Positions 56,979 through 64,000 of a DNA stretch of 64,000 nucleotides are shown piece after piece (position 1 is the stretch's first letter; every line of letters begins with the position of its first letter). Origin of the DNA: Brevundimonas naejangsanensis (GTDB lineage: Bacteria; Pseudomonadota; Alphaproteobacteria; Caulobacterales; Caulobacteraceae); the NCBI RefSeq assembly GCF_000635915.2, contig NZ_CP015614.1:124001-188000 (forward strand). The letters are read 5' to 3'. Below the pieces are notes generated by a model, which worked only from the letters and a program-made list of their open reading frames with translations, was not told where the DNA came from and made no database searches. A program made the position numbers and the translations under genes.

Positions 56979-57470
56979 CTAGAGCGTCTCCGGGGTCAGC
57001 CAGCCCTCATAGGAGGGGCGCCCGGCGACATCGACGGTGAAGACAGCCGCCGCCCCGGTGGGGAAGCCGCCGCTCATCTTGTCTAGCACCGACGGGGAGG
57101 CGGCGCTCTCGATCAGATATTCGACCGCCAGTTGATGTACGCCGGGGTTATGGGCGATCAGCAGCAGGCAGCCCGCCTCGTCCTCGGCCGCCTCGACGGC
57201 GCGGCGCAGGGTGTCGGCCGAGGCGTTGTAGAGGCTATCCGAAACGCGCAGTTCGACGTCGCCGAAATGGTCGCTGACCTGATCCCAGGTCTGGCGCGTG
57301 CGCCGGGCGCCGGACACCAAAGCCATGTCCGGCTTCAGTCCCCGCGCGGCCAGGGCGCGGCCGATGGCGGCGGCGTCGCGCAGGCCGCGCTCGCTCAGGG
57401 CGCGGTCCACGTCGCCGCCGGGCGCCGAGGCTTCGGCCTTGGCGTGACGCATCAGGATCAGTCTTTGCAT
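56979..57470 (-). CDS. SixA-like phosphohistidine phosphatase
   Basis: The 163-residue protein has the histidine phosphatase RHG-type motif LILMRHAKAEA and the second histidine in LLIAHNPGVHQLA. The loop SGARRTRQTW matches the SixA subfamily, which removes phosphate from histidine of ArcB-type kinases in E. coli. The target here is unknown. The start is ATG at 57470 (MQRLILMRHAK). It lies 3 bases from the DUF952 gene. Confidence 0.9.
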   Translation of the reverse strand: MQRLILMRHAKAEASAPGGDVDRALSERGLRDAAAIGRALAARGLKPDMALVSGARRTRQTWDQVSDHFGDVELRVSDSLYNASADTLRRAVEAAEDEAGCLLLIAHNPGVHQLAVEYLIESAASPSVLDKMSGGFPTGAAAVFTVDVAGRPSYEGWLTPETL

Positions 57471-57480
57471 GAGGCTGGCT

Positions 57481-58251
57481 TTAAGGCTGTTTGCGCGCGG
57501 CGCCCATAGGGTGCGACGCAGGCGCGTGATCACGGGCGGCGGGCGAGGGGGTCAGGGCGGGCCGTCCGGCCAGCACCGTCTGGGCCAGGCCGCGCGGGCG
57601 GACGCGAGCGTAGGCCTGGCGCGTGGCTTCCAGCATGATCAGGCCCGCCGCGCCGGGAAACAGTTTCGGGCCCACCTGTTCCAGCCCGTCCGCCAGACCC
57701 AGCAAGGGCCGCCACGGGGGGACGTACAGCGCCTGGGACCAGGCGACCGGCTCCAGGCCGACTTCGCGCACTAGCCGCTCCAACTGGCCGCGGGTGAAGG
57801 GGCGGCCGTGGCCGAAGGGGGTGGCCTCGGCGCGGGCCCACAGTCCCCCGCGCGCCGCCGCCGCCAGGATGACGCGGCCGGACGGAGCCAGGGCGCGGAC
57901 CGCCTCGGTCAGCAGGGCCTTGGGGTCGTCCGCCTCTTCCAGGGCGTGGACCAGCAGGATGCGGTCGAAGGTTCCGGCGGCGAAAGGCAGGCGGCGCTCG
58001 TCGATCAGGACGGTGCGGTTGCGCCCGCCCGCCGTCCACTGCTCCGCGCCCTGTGCGCCCGGCATGGCGGCGATGACGCGGCGCGCGCCGATGAAGGCGT
58101 CCAGCCAGGGGGTGGCGTAGCCCAGCCCCAGCACGTCGCAGCCGTTCGCCTCGCCCCAGGCGTCGTCCAGACGCCGCGCCAGCATGCGCCGCGCCAGCGC
58201 CCCGGTCGGTTCGCCGTAGAAGGTGCGGAGCTCGTCGATGCTGCGGCGCAT
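57481..58251 (-). CDS. Class I SAM-dependent methyltransferase
   Basis: The 256-residue protein has a Methyltransf_11-type core, in the order motif I (DVLGLGYATPWLDAF), the acidic position after NRTVLIDERRLPFAAG and motif IV (FDRILLVHALEEADDPKALLTE). EAVRALAPSGRVILAAAA follows. The C-terminus is basic and Pro-rich. The substrate is unknown. Such genes often lie beside gloB in Alphaproteobacteria, and here gloB is divergent from it. Confidence 0.85.
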   Translation of the reverse strand: MRRSIDELRTFYGEPTGALARRMLARRLDDAWGEANGCDVLGLGYATPWLDAFIGARRVIAAMPGAQGAEQWTAGGRNRTVLIDERRLPFAAGTFDRILLVHALEEADDPKALLTEAVRALAPSGRVILAAAARGGLWARAEATPFGHGRPFTRGQLERLVREVGLEPVAWSQALYVPPWRPLLGLADGLEQVGPKLFPGAAGLIMLEATRQAYARVRPRGLAQTVLAGRPALTPSPAARDHAPASHPMGAARKQP

Positions 58252-58383
58252 GGGAGCAGTATGGCGGATTTCGCAGCGGATGTCGGCCTTCCTGCTTAAA
58301 ACCGCTAATCCCCGGCGGACGCCGGGATGAGCGGAAAATTGTATATGGGCCTGCTAGGATGACGCCTGATCGGAGACCTCCTC

Positions 58384-59115
58384 ATGACCCTGACCGTCCG
58401 CCAGTTCCCCTGCCTGTCCGACAACTACGGCTTTCTGATCCGCGATGAGGCGACCGGGCTGGTCGCGGCCATCGACACGCCGGACGCCGAGGCGATCCTG
58501 GACGATCTGGAGGTGTCGGGCTGGGGGCGGCTGGACCTGATCCTGAACACCCACTGGCACCCCGACCATACCGGCGGCAACGAACGGCTGCAGGCCGAGA
58601 CGGGCTGCGAGATCGCCGGGCCGGAGGAGGTGCGCCGCGCGGCGCCGCTGGATCACGTGCTGGTCGACGGCGAGGCGGTGCGGCTGGGCGAGACGGCCTT
58701 CGACGTGGTGCTGTCGCCGGGCCATACGCTGGGCCATGTGGTCTATCATGCGGCGGACGACGGCCTGGCCTTCGTCGGCGACGTCATCTTCGCCCTGGGC
58801 TGCGGGCGGCTGTTCGAGGGAACGCCTGAGCAGATGTGGGAGAGCCTGAACCGCATCGCCGCCTGGCCCGAGGCGACGACCCTGTACTGCGCCCATGAAT
58901 ATACGGCGTCGAACGCCCGCTTCGCCCTGTCGTCGCCGGACGCCGATGAGGCCTTGCAGGCGCACGCCGAGGCGATCTTCGCCGCGCGCGAACGGGGCGA
59001 GGCCACCGTGCCGACGACGGTCGGGGTCGAGCGCCGCTTCAACCCCTTCCTGCGCGCCCGCGACGCCGAAGACTTCGCTCAGCGCCGCGCGGCCAAGGAC
59101 GCGTTCAAGGGATAG
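58384..59115 (+). CDS. gloB: Hydroxyacylglutathione hydrolase (glyoxalase II)
   Basis: The 243-residue metallohydrolase converts S-lactoylglutathione to lactate and glutathione. The metal-binding motif is THWHPDHTGGN, with further ligands in LSPGHTLGH and the aspartate of FVGDVIFALGCGRLFEG. The C-terminal YCAHEYTASNARFAL is the glyoxalase II signature. ATG at 58384 begins MTLTVRQFPCLSDN. Methylglyoxal detoxification is the likely role. Confidence 0.95.
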   Translation: MTLTVRQFPCLSDNYGFLIRDEATGLVAAIDTPDAEAILDDLEVSGWGRLDLILNTHWHPDHTGGNERLQAETGCEIAGPEEVRRAAPLDHVLVDGEAVRLGETAFDVVLSPGHTLGHVVYHAADDGLAFVGDVIFALGCGRLFEGTPEQMWESLNRIAAWPEATTLYCAHEYTASNARFALSSPDADEALQAHAEAIFAARERGEATVPTTVGVERRFNPFLRARDAEDFAQRRAAKDAFKG

Positions 59116-59121
59116 CGGGTC

Positions 59122-60564
59122 TCAAGAGGCCGAGTAGCTGGTCTTGATCTGGGTGTAGAAGTCGGCGGCGGCGAAACCCTGTTCGCGGGGGCCGTAGCTG
59201 GACTTCTTCGTGCCGCCGAACGGGACGTGATAGTCGACCCCGGCGGTGGCCAGGTTGACCATGGTCATGCCCGCCCGCGCCCGGCGCTGGAACTCGCGCG
59301 CGTGCTTCAGCGACTGGGTGACGATGCCCGCCGACAGGCCGAACTCGACGCCATTGGCGATGGTCATGGCCTCCTCGAAATCGGCTACGCGGATGGTCGA
59401 GGCGACGGGGCCGAACACTTCTTCGTTGTTGATGCGGGCGTCGGGCAGGGTGTCGACGATCAGGGTCGGCTGGACGTACCAGCCCGGCTTGTCGAGGCTG
59501 AGGCGCTGGCCGCCCGCCACGACGCGGCCGCCGCCGGACGCGGCGATGTCGATGTAGTCGTAGGACACGTCGCGCTGGGCCTCGGTCACGGCGGGGCCCA
59601 TCTGGGTGGACGGGTCCAGGGCGTCGCCGACGCGCAAGGACGCGACCTTCTCAGCCAGGGCGGCGACGAAGCGGTCGTGGATGCCGTCCTGCACGATCAG
59701 GCGGCTGGAGGCGGTGCAGCGCTGGCCCGTGGCGAAGAAGCTGCCGTCCAGGGCGACGTTCACGGCGCGGTCCAGATCGGCGTCGTCCATCACGATCAGC
59801 GGGTTCTTGCCGCCCATTTCCAGCTGGACGCGGGCCTGACGCTTCATCGCCCCTTCGGCCACCCCGGCGCCGACCTTCTGCGAGCCGGTGAAGCTGATGC
59901 CGTCCACGTCCGGATGGGCGACGATGGCGCGGCCGACGTCGCCGTCGCCGATGACCATGTTGACCACGCCCTTGGGCAGGCCCGCCTCATGCAGGATGGC
60001 GATCAGGGCCTCGGCCGTGGCCGGGGTCGGGCCGGCGGGCTTGATGACCACGGTGTTGCCGAAGGCGATGGCCGGGGCGATCTTCCAGGCCGGGATGGCG
60101 ATGGGGAAGTTCCACGGGGTGATCAGGCCGAACACGCCGACCGGCTGGCGATAGGTCTGGATTTCCACGCCGGGGCGGGTCGAGGCCAGGTTCTGGCCGT
60201 GCAGGCGCAGGGCCTCGCCGGCGAAGAACTTCAGGATGCGGGCGGCGCGGGCCGTCTCGCCGATGCCCTCGGCCAGGGTCTTGCCCTCTTCGCGCGACAG
60301 CAGGCGGCCGATGACTTCGCGCCGCTCCATCAGCAGGGTCCCGGCGCGATCCAGCACATCCGAACGGACCTCAGGCGAGGCGTCGGCCCAGGGACCGAAG
60401 GCGGCGCGGGCGGCGGCGACCGCCTGATCGACCTCGGCGGCGCCGCCCTGGGGCGTGCGGGCGACCACTTCGCGGATGTCCGACGGGTTCAGGCTCTCGC
60501 CCGGGCGCGTTCCGGCGACCTTCTCGCCGCCGATCCAGTGCGAAAGCTCAAGCGTGTCGGTCAT
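59122..60564 (-). CDS. NAD-dependent aldehyde dehydrogenase, ketoglutarate-semialdehyde type
   Basis: The 480-residue enzyme has FTGSQKVGAGV (cofactor loop), the glutamate of LEMGGKNPLIV and the cysteine of GQRCTASSR. The C-terminal SYGPREQGFAAADFYTQIKT is typical of alpha-ketoglutaric semialdehyde dehydrogenases of the pentose and hydroxyproline routes. ATG at 60564 follows AAGGGA; the open frame extends upstream to 60687 with no good site. No xylose or hydroxyproline genes accompany it here. Substrate assignment is tentative. Confidence 0.9.
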   Translation of the reverse strand: MTDTLELSHWIGGEKVAGTRPGESLNPSDIREVVARTPQGGAAEVDQAVAAARAAFGPWADASPEVRSDVLDRAGTLLMERREVIGRLLSREEGKTLAEGIGETARAARILKFFAGEALRLHGQNLASTRPGVEIQTYRQPVGVFGLITPWNFPIAIPAWKIAPAIAFGNTVVIKPAGPTPATAEALIAILHEAGLPKGVVNMVIGDGDVGRAIVAHPDVDGISFTGSQKVGAGVAEGAMKRQARVQLEMGGKNPLIVMDDADLDRAVNVALDGSFFATGQRCTASSRLIVQDGIHDRFVAALAEKVASLRVGDALDPSTQMGPAVTEAQRDVSYDYIDIAASGGGRVVAGGQRLSLDKPGWYVQPTLIVDTLPDARINNEEVFGPVASTIRVADFEEAMTIANGVEFGLSAGIVTQSLKHAREFQRRARAGMTMVNLATAGVDYHVPFGGTKKSSYGPREQGFAAADFYTQIKTSYSAS

Positions 60565-60670
60565 CTGATCATTCCCTTGGTTCAGCGTCTGGATTGCCTG
60601 ACGCAGCGACCGGCGACAAGGCGTCGGCGCCGGATGTTTCTGTTGAATTGGCGCGGGTTTGGCGAAGGGA

Positions 60671-60687
60671 TTGCGCTGAGCGCACAA
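60671..60687. promoter_or_regulatory. Possible operator between the aldehyde dehydrogenase and CsgG operons
   Basis: TTGCGC-TGAGC-GCACAA differs at one base from the perfect TTGCGC-N5-GCGCAA site upstream of dadA. It lies 43 bases before the csgG-like start and ~107 bases upstream of the dehydrogenase start. It can also be read as TGCGC-TGA-GCGCA. Confidence 0.35.
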
Positions 60688-60729
60688 GGCGTGTCATGAA
60701 TAACGCTGATCGGCCGGGGGCGGTTTCAG

Positions 60730-61674
60730 ATGATTTTCCAGCGGGTTTTCGCAGCTTTTGCTGCTCTGGCCGTCTGTGCGTCGGCTTGCCCGGCCGCAGC
60801 CTTCGTCGCGCCCGGCGCGGTCCAGGTCGAGACGGGGCCGCCGGGTTCAGCGCGGGCGGGGCTGAAGCGCCGGGTGGCGGTCGGGCGCTTCAGCAACAGC
60901 ACCCCCTATGGCCGCCTGCTGCTGTCGCCGGGGCAGGCTGATCCGGTGGCGAGCCAGGCGGGCGACATGCTGGTCAACGCTTTGGTGGCCTCCGACCATT
61001 TCTTCGTCTTCGAGCGATCCGATCTGACGGCGCTGAACGCCGAGCGGGTGCTGTCCGAGGCGGACGGTCAGGCGTTGAGCGGGGTCGACGCCCTGCTGCT
61101 GGGCTCGATCACCCAACTGGGCCGTCGCAACGAGGGCAAGCAGGGCTTCCTCAACTCCCAGCGGCGCCAGGCGGTCAACGCCACCGTCGAAATCCGCTTG
61201 GTCGACGTGCGCACGGGTCGGGTCTTCTTCACCGCCTCGGGCGCCGGGGAGGCGACGACGGAGACGGGCGAGGTGGCGGGCTTCGGCAGCCGCGCCGGCT
61301 ATGACTCGACCCTGAACGATCGGGCCATATCGGCGGCCATCGCGGACGCCATGACCAATATCGTCAACCAGTTGCAGCAGCGGGCCTGGTTCACCGACAT
61401 CCTTCGGGTGTCCGGCCCGACCGTCTATGTCAGCGGCGGTCCCAGCCAGGGTCTGCGCGCCGGCGACCGCTTCCACGTCGAAACGCCGGGCGAGACGGTG
61501 GTCAGCGGCCAGTCGGGCTTGCCGATCACTCTGCCGGGCAGCCGGGTGGCGCAGATCGAGATCACCGGCTTCTTCGGCGACAGCCCTGAGACCGAGGGCG
61601 CGACCGCCCGCCTGATCGAGGGCGAACTGCCTGCCGATCCAACCGGCCTGCGGGTCACGGAGATCAGACCATGA
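60730..61674 (+). CDS. CsgG/HfaB-like outer-membrane secretion or anchor protein
   Basis: The 314-residue exported protein has a signal sequence with two cysteines (ALAVCASACPAAA). A CsgG-type domain follows: RVAVGRFSNSTPYGR, LVASDHFFVFERSDL, LNAERVLSEADGQAL and GVDALLLGSITQLG. CsgG forms an outer-membrane pore for curli; HfaB in Caulobacter serves the holdfast. It heads an operon with a small lipoprotein, DUF4810 and DUF799. That trio without the second gene is known from other proteobacteria. The stop overlaps the next gene by 4 bases. Confidence 0.85.
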   Translation: MIFQRVFAAFAALAVCASACPAAAFVAPGAVQVETGPPGSARAGLKRRVAVGRFSNSTPYGRLLLSPGQADPVASQAGDMLVNALVASDHFFVFERSDLTALNAERVLSEADGQALSGVDALLLGSITQLGRRNEGKQGFLNSQRRQAVNATVEIRLVDVRTGRVFFTASGAGEATTETGEVAGFGSRAGYDSTLNDRAISAAIADAMTNIVNQLQQRAWFTDILRVSGPTVYVSGGPSQGLRAGDRFHVETPGETVVSGQSGLPITLPGSRVAQIEITGFFGDSPETEGATARLIEGELPADPTGLRVTEIRP

Positions 61675-61979
61675 AGACGAGCGCGGTCGTGCTGACCGTC
61701 CTGTGCGCCGCGCTGGCGGCCGGAGGGTGCGTCCAAAACTATCCTGCGCGCGAGGCGGTGCAGGGCGCATCCGCGGGCACGCTGACGCTGCGTAACGCCC
61801 CGGCCGACGCCCGCCTGATCGTGGACGGGCGCGATCTGGGATCGGTCAGCGCCCTTGGCGGGGGCGCGGCCCTGACGCCGGGCCGTCATGAGGTCGTCGT
61901 CAGTCAGGGCGGTCGGATCCTTCACGCCCAGACGGTGATCGTCGCCGCCGGGACGCAGGCTGTGGTGGTGCTGCCGTGA
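61671..61979 (+). CDS. Small lipoprotein with a PEGA-like fold
   Basis: The 102-residue protein has a lipoprotein signal with lipobox LAAGGC (cysteine ~20). It is followed by a PEGA-type beta domain: TLTLRNAPADARLIVDGRDL, then ALTPGRHEVVVSQGG. PEGA domains are thought to bind surface polysaccharide or peptidoglycan. The gene overlaps the CsgG-like gene and the DUF4810 gene by 4 bases each, so it belongs to the operon. It is an addition to the usual three genes. Function unknown. Confidence 0.8.
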   Translation: MKTSAVVLTVLCAALAAGGCVQNYPAREAVQGASAGTLTLRNAPADARLIVDGRDLGSVSALGGGAALTPGRHEVVVSQGGRILHAQTVIVAAGTQAVVVLP

Positions 61980-62341
61980 AACGTCTGATGATGGCCGCCC
62001 TGATGACCCTGACCGGCCTCGCCGCCTGCGCGCCCGCCACGCGGTTCGAGTGGGGCGCCTATGAGCCCGCGCTCTACGCCTATGCCCAGAACCCTGAGAA
62101 CCGCGAGGCCTATCGCACCGCGCTGGAGCGCGCCATCGAGGCGGGGCGCAAGCGCGACGCCGTGGCTCCCGGGCTGCTGGCCGAGCTGGGCTATCTGCAT
62201 CTGCAGGCGGGCGAGACGGCGCAGGCCCTGACGCTGTTTCAGGAAGAGCGCGCGCGCTTCCCCGAATCCGCCGTCTTCATGGATCGGGTGATCGTCGGCC
62301 TCGGCGGTCAGGCCGCCGTCGCCGGAGGAGAGGCGCAATGA
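61976..62341 (+). CDS. DUF4810 lipoprotein
   Basis: The 121-residue protein has a lipobox LTGLAAC and the DUF4810 pattern RFEWGAYEPALYAYAQNPEN. It continues with helices resembling tetratricopeptide repeats (LAELGYLHLQAGETAQALTLF). It overlaps its neighbours by 4 bases each. Family members accompany CsgG-like and DUF799 lipoproteins; the complex's role is unknown. Confidence 0.85.
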   Translation: MKRLMMAALMTLTGLAACAPATRFEWGAYEPALYAYAQNPENREAYRTALERAIEAGRKRDAVAPGLLAELGYLHLQAGETAQALTLFQEERARFPESAVFMDRVIVGLGGQAAVAGGEAQ

Positions 62342-63018
62342 TCATCCGCCAATCGCTCGCCGTCGCCGCCCTGGCCTGCGCCGCCCTGCTGACCGCCTGC
62401 GCCACGGGGCCTGCGCCCAAGAGCTACGCCGTCCTGCGCGCCGAGAATCCGCGCAGCGTCATGGTGGTTCCGGCGCTGAACTCGACGGTCGACGTGGATG
62501 CGGCGGACTATTTCGTCTCGACCATTTCCCGGCCGGTGGCCGAGCGCGGCTACTATGTCTTCCCCGCCCATATGGTGAAGGGGGTGCTGGAGGACGAAGG
62601 CCTGTCGGACGCCGGTCTGGTGCATCAGGCCGACGCCGCGCGCTTCGGTCCCCTGTTCGGCTGCGACGCCGTGCTGTTCGTCGAAATCCAGAAGTGGGAA
62701 TCGCAATACATCCTGATCTCGACCTCGACCAATGTGGCGTTCGAATACACGCTGAAAAGCTGTCGCAGCGGTCAGGTGCTGTGGTCGGATCATCAGTCCA
62801 TGACCTACAGTCCGCAGGCGTCAAACTCGGGCAATCCGCTGGCCGATCTGCTGGTCCAGGCCGTCGTCGCGGCGCTGGAGAAGGCCAAGCCCAACTATAT
62901 GCCGCTGACCCAGCAGGCCAATCTGACGGCGACCCATGCGCTGGGTCAGGGCCTGCCCGCCGGTCCCTATCTGCCGGCCCAGCACCGGCAGGATCACAAG
63001 AGCTTTCCGGACGAATAG
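62338..63018 (+). CDS. DUF799 (GNA1162-like) lipoprotein
   Basis: The 226-residue protein has lipobox LLTAC and the DUF799 pattern: SVMVVPALNSTVDVDAADYF, then RPVAERGYYVFPAHMVKGVL and FGPLFGCDAVLFVEIQKW. The family includes Neisseria GNA1162, a surface lipoprotein. A short C-terminal tail is poorly conserved. It ends the CsgG operon; 126 bases separate it from cysK. Confidence 0.86.
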   Translation: MIIRQSLAVAALACAALLTACATGPAPKSYAVLRAENPRSVMVVPALNSTVDVDAADYFVSTISRPVAERGYYVFPAHMVKGVLEDEGLSDAGLVHQADAARFGPLFGCDAVLFVEIQKWESQYILISTSTNVAFEYTLKSCRSGQVLWSDHQSMTYSPQASNSGNPLADLLVQAVVAALEKAKPNYMPLTQQANLTATHALGQGLPAGPYLPAQHRQDHKSFPDE

Positions 63019-63144
63019 GTCCGTTGCGTCAGGGCGCGGTCAGCGCGGCTAAACACCGCGACAGAAAAGCTGCGGAGCGGGGCCTTGCCTCGCGCGTATA
63101 AGCCTTATCTGTTACGCCGCCCCCCGAACGTACGGAGACCTCGC

Positions 63145-64000
<856 letters not shown>

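Overview
The window is high-GC alphaproteobacterial chromosome, best matched to the Caulobacterales (Brevundimonas or Caulobacter type). The strongest evidence is a chemotaxis operon in the Caulobacter order (mcp, cheX, cheYI, cheA, cheW, cheR, cheB, cheYII, cheD, cheU, cheYIII, cheE). A PdeA-like c-di-GMP phosphodiesterase with a degenerate GEDEF motif, a TonB-dependent receptor and an aa3 oxidase operon with ctaB, ctaG, DUF983 and SURF1 agree with this. Almost everything is core chromosome. I see no insertion sequence, prophage, integrase or CRISPR array. The only element-like DNA is a set of foldback repeats between genes.

Layout. 1-8.4 kb (minus strand): a truncated solute-symporter-type sensor kinase, an MHS-family transporter, a succinate-semialdehyde dehydrogenase and a FixL/FixJ-like two-component pair, which together look like a carbon-source sensing and uptake block. 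8.4-18.9 kb (plus): a TorF-like porin and the complete che operon, most of whose genes overlap by 1-4 bases or nearly touch. 19.1-23.5 kb: D-amino-acid dehydrogenase, an MFS exporter and tRNA hydroxylase TrhO. 23.7-31.2 kb: AidB-like acyl-CoA dehydrogenase, two tandem tRNA-Ala(GGC) genes, an acidic zinc-ribbon protein, then aroA-cmk-rpsA-ihfB-mscL. 31.2-39.3 kb: an acetyltransferase, a POT peptide transporter, a TonB receptor, a TraB/GumN protein and TldD. 39.4-41.2 kb (minus): a padR-DUF1700-DUF2807 operon, divergent from the cytochrome oxidase operon (ctaC, ctaD, ctaB, a small membrane protein, ctaG, ctaE, DUF983, SURF1, M16 peptidase) at 41.5-49.3 kb. 49.4-55.5 kb: acetyltransferase, PdeA-like protein, a small membrane protein, YqgE, peroxiredoxin, an orphan Vsr nuclease and a hybrid sensor kinase. 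55.6-58.3 kb (minus): methyltransferase, sixA, DUF952, pyrD. 58.4-64 kb: gloB, an aldehyde dehydrogenase, a four-gene CsgG/PEGA-like/DUF4810/DUF799 envelope operon and the start of cysK.

The most interesting signals are: (i) two copies of a ~170-bp foldback element in opposite orientations (2611-2783, 18938-19108) and a second family (23445-23639) that supplies the last residues of TrhO; (ii) a 17-bp palindrome of the form TTGCG-N7-CGCAA just upstream of both dadA and ctaC, with a weaker relative upstream of the CsgG operon; (iii) the CsgG lipoprotein operon with an extra small lipoprotein; (iv) a padR-DUF1700-DUF2807 module with repeats in its promoter; (v) an M16 peptidase that seems to need a non-ATG/GTG/TTG start codon. 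Protein functions are assigned by recognising motifs and gene order. No database search was run.
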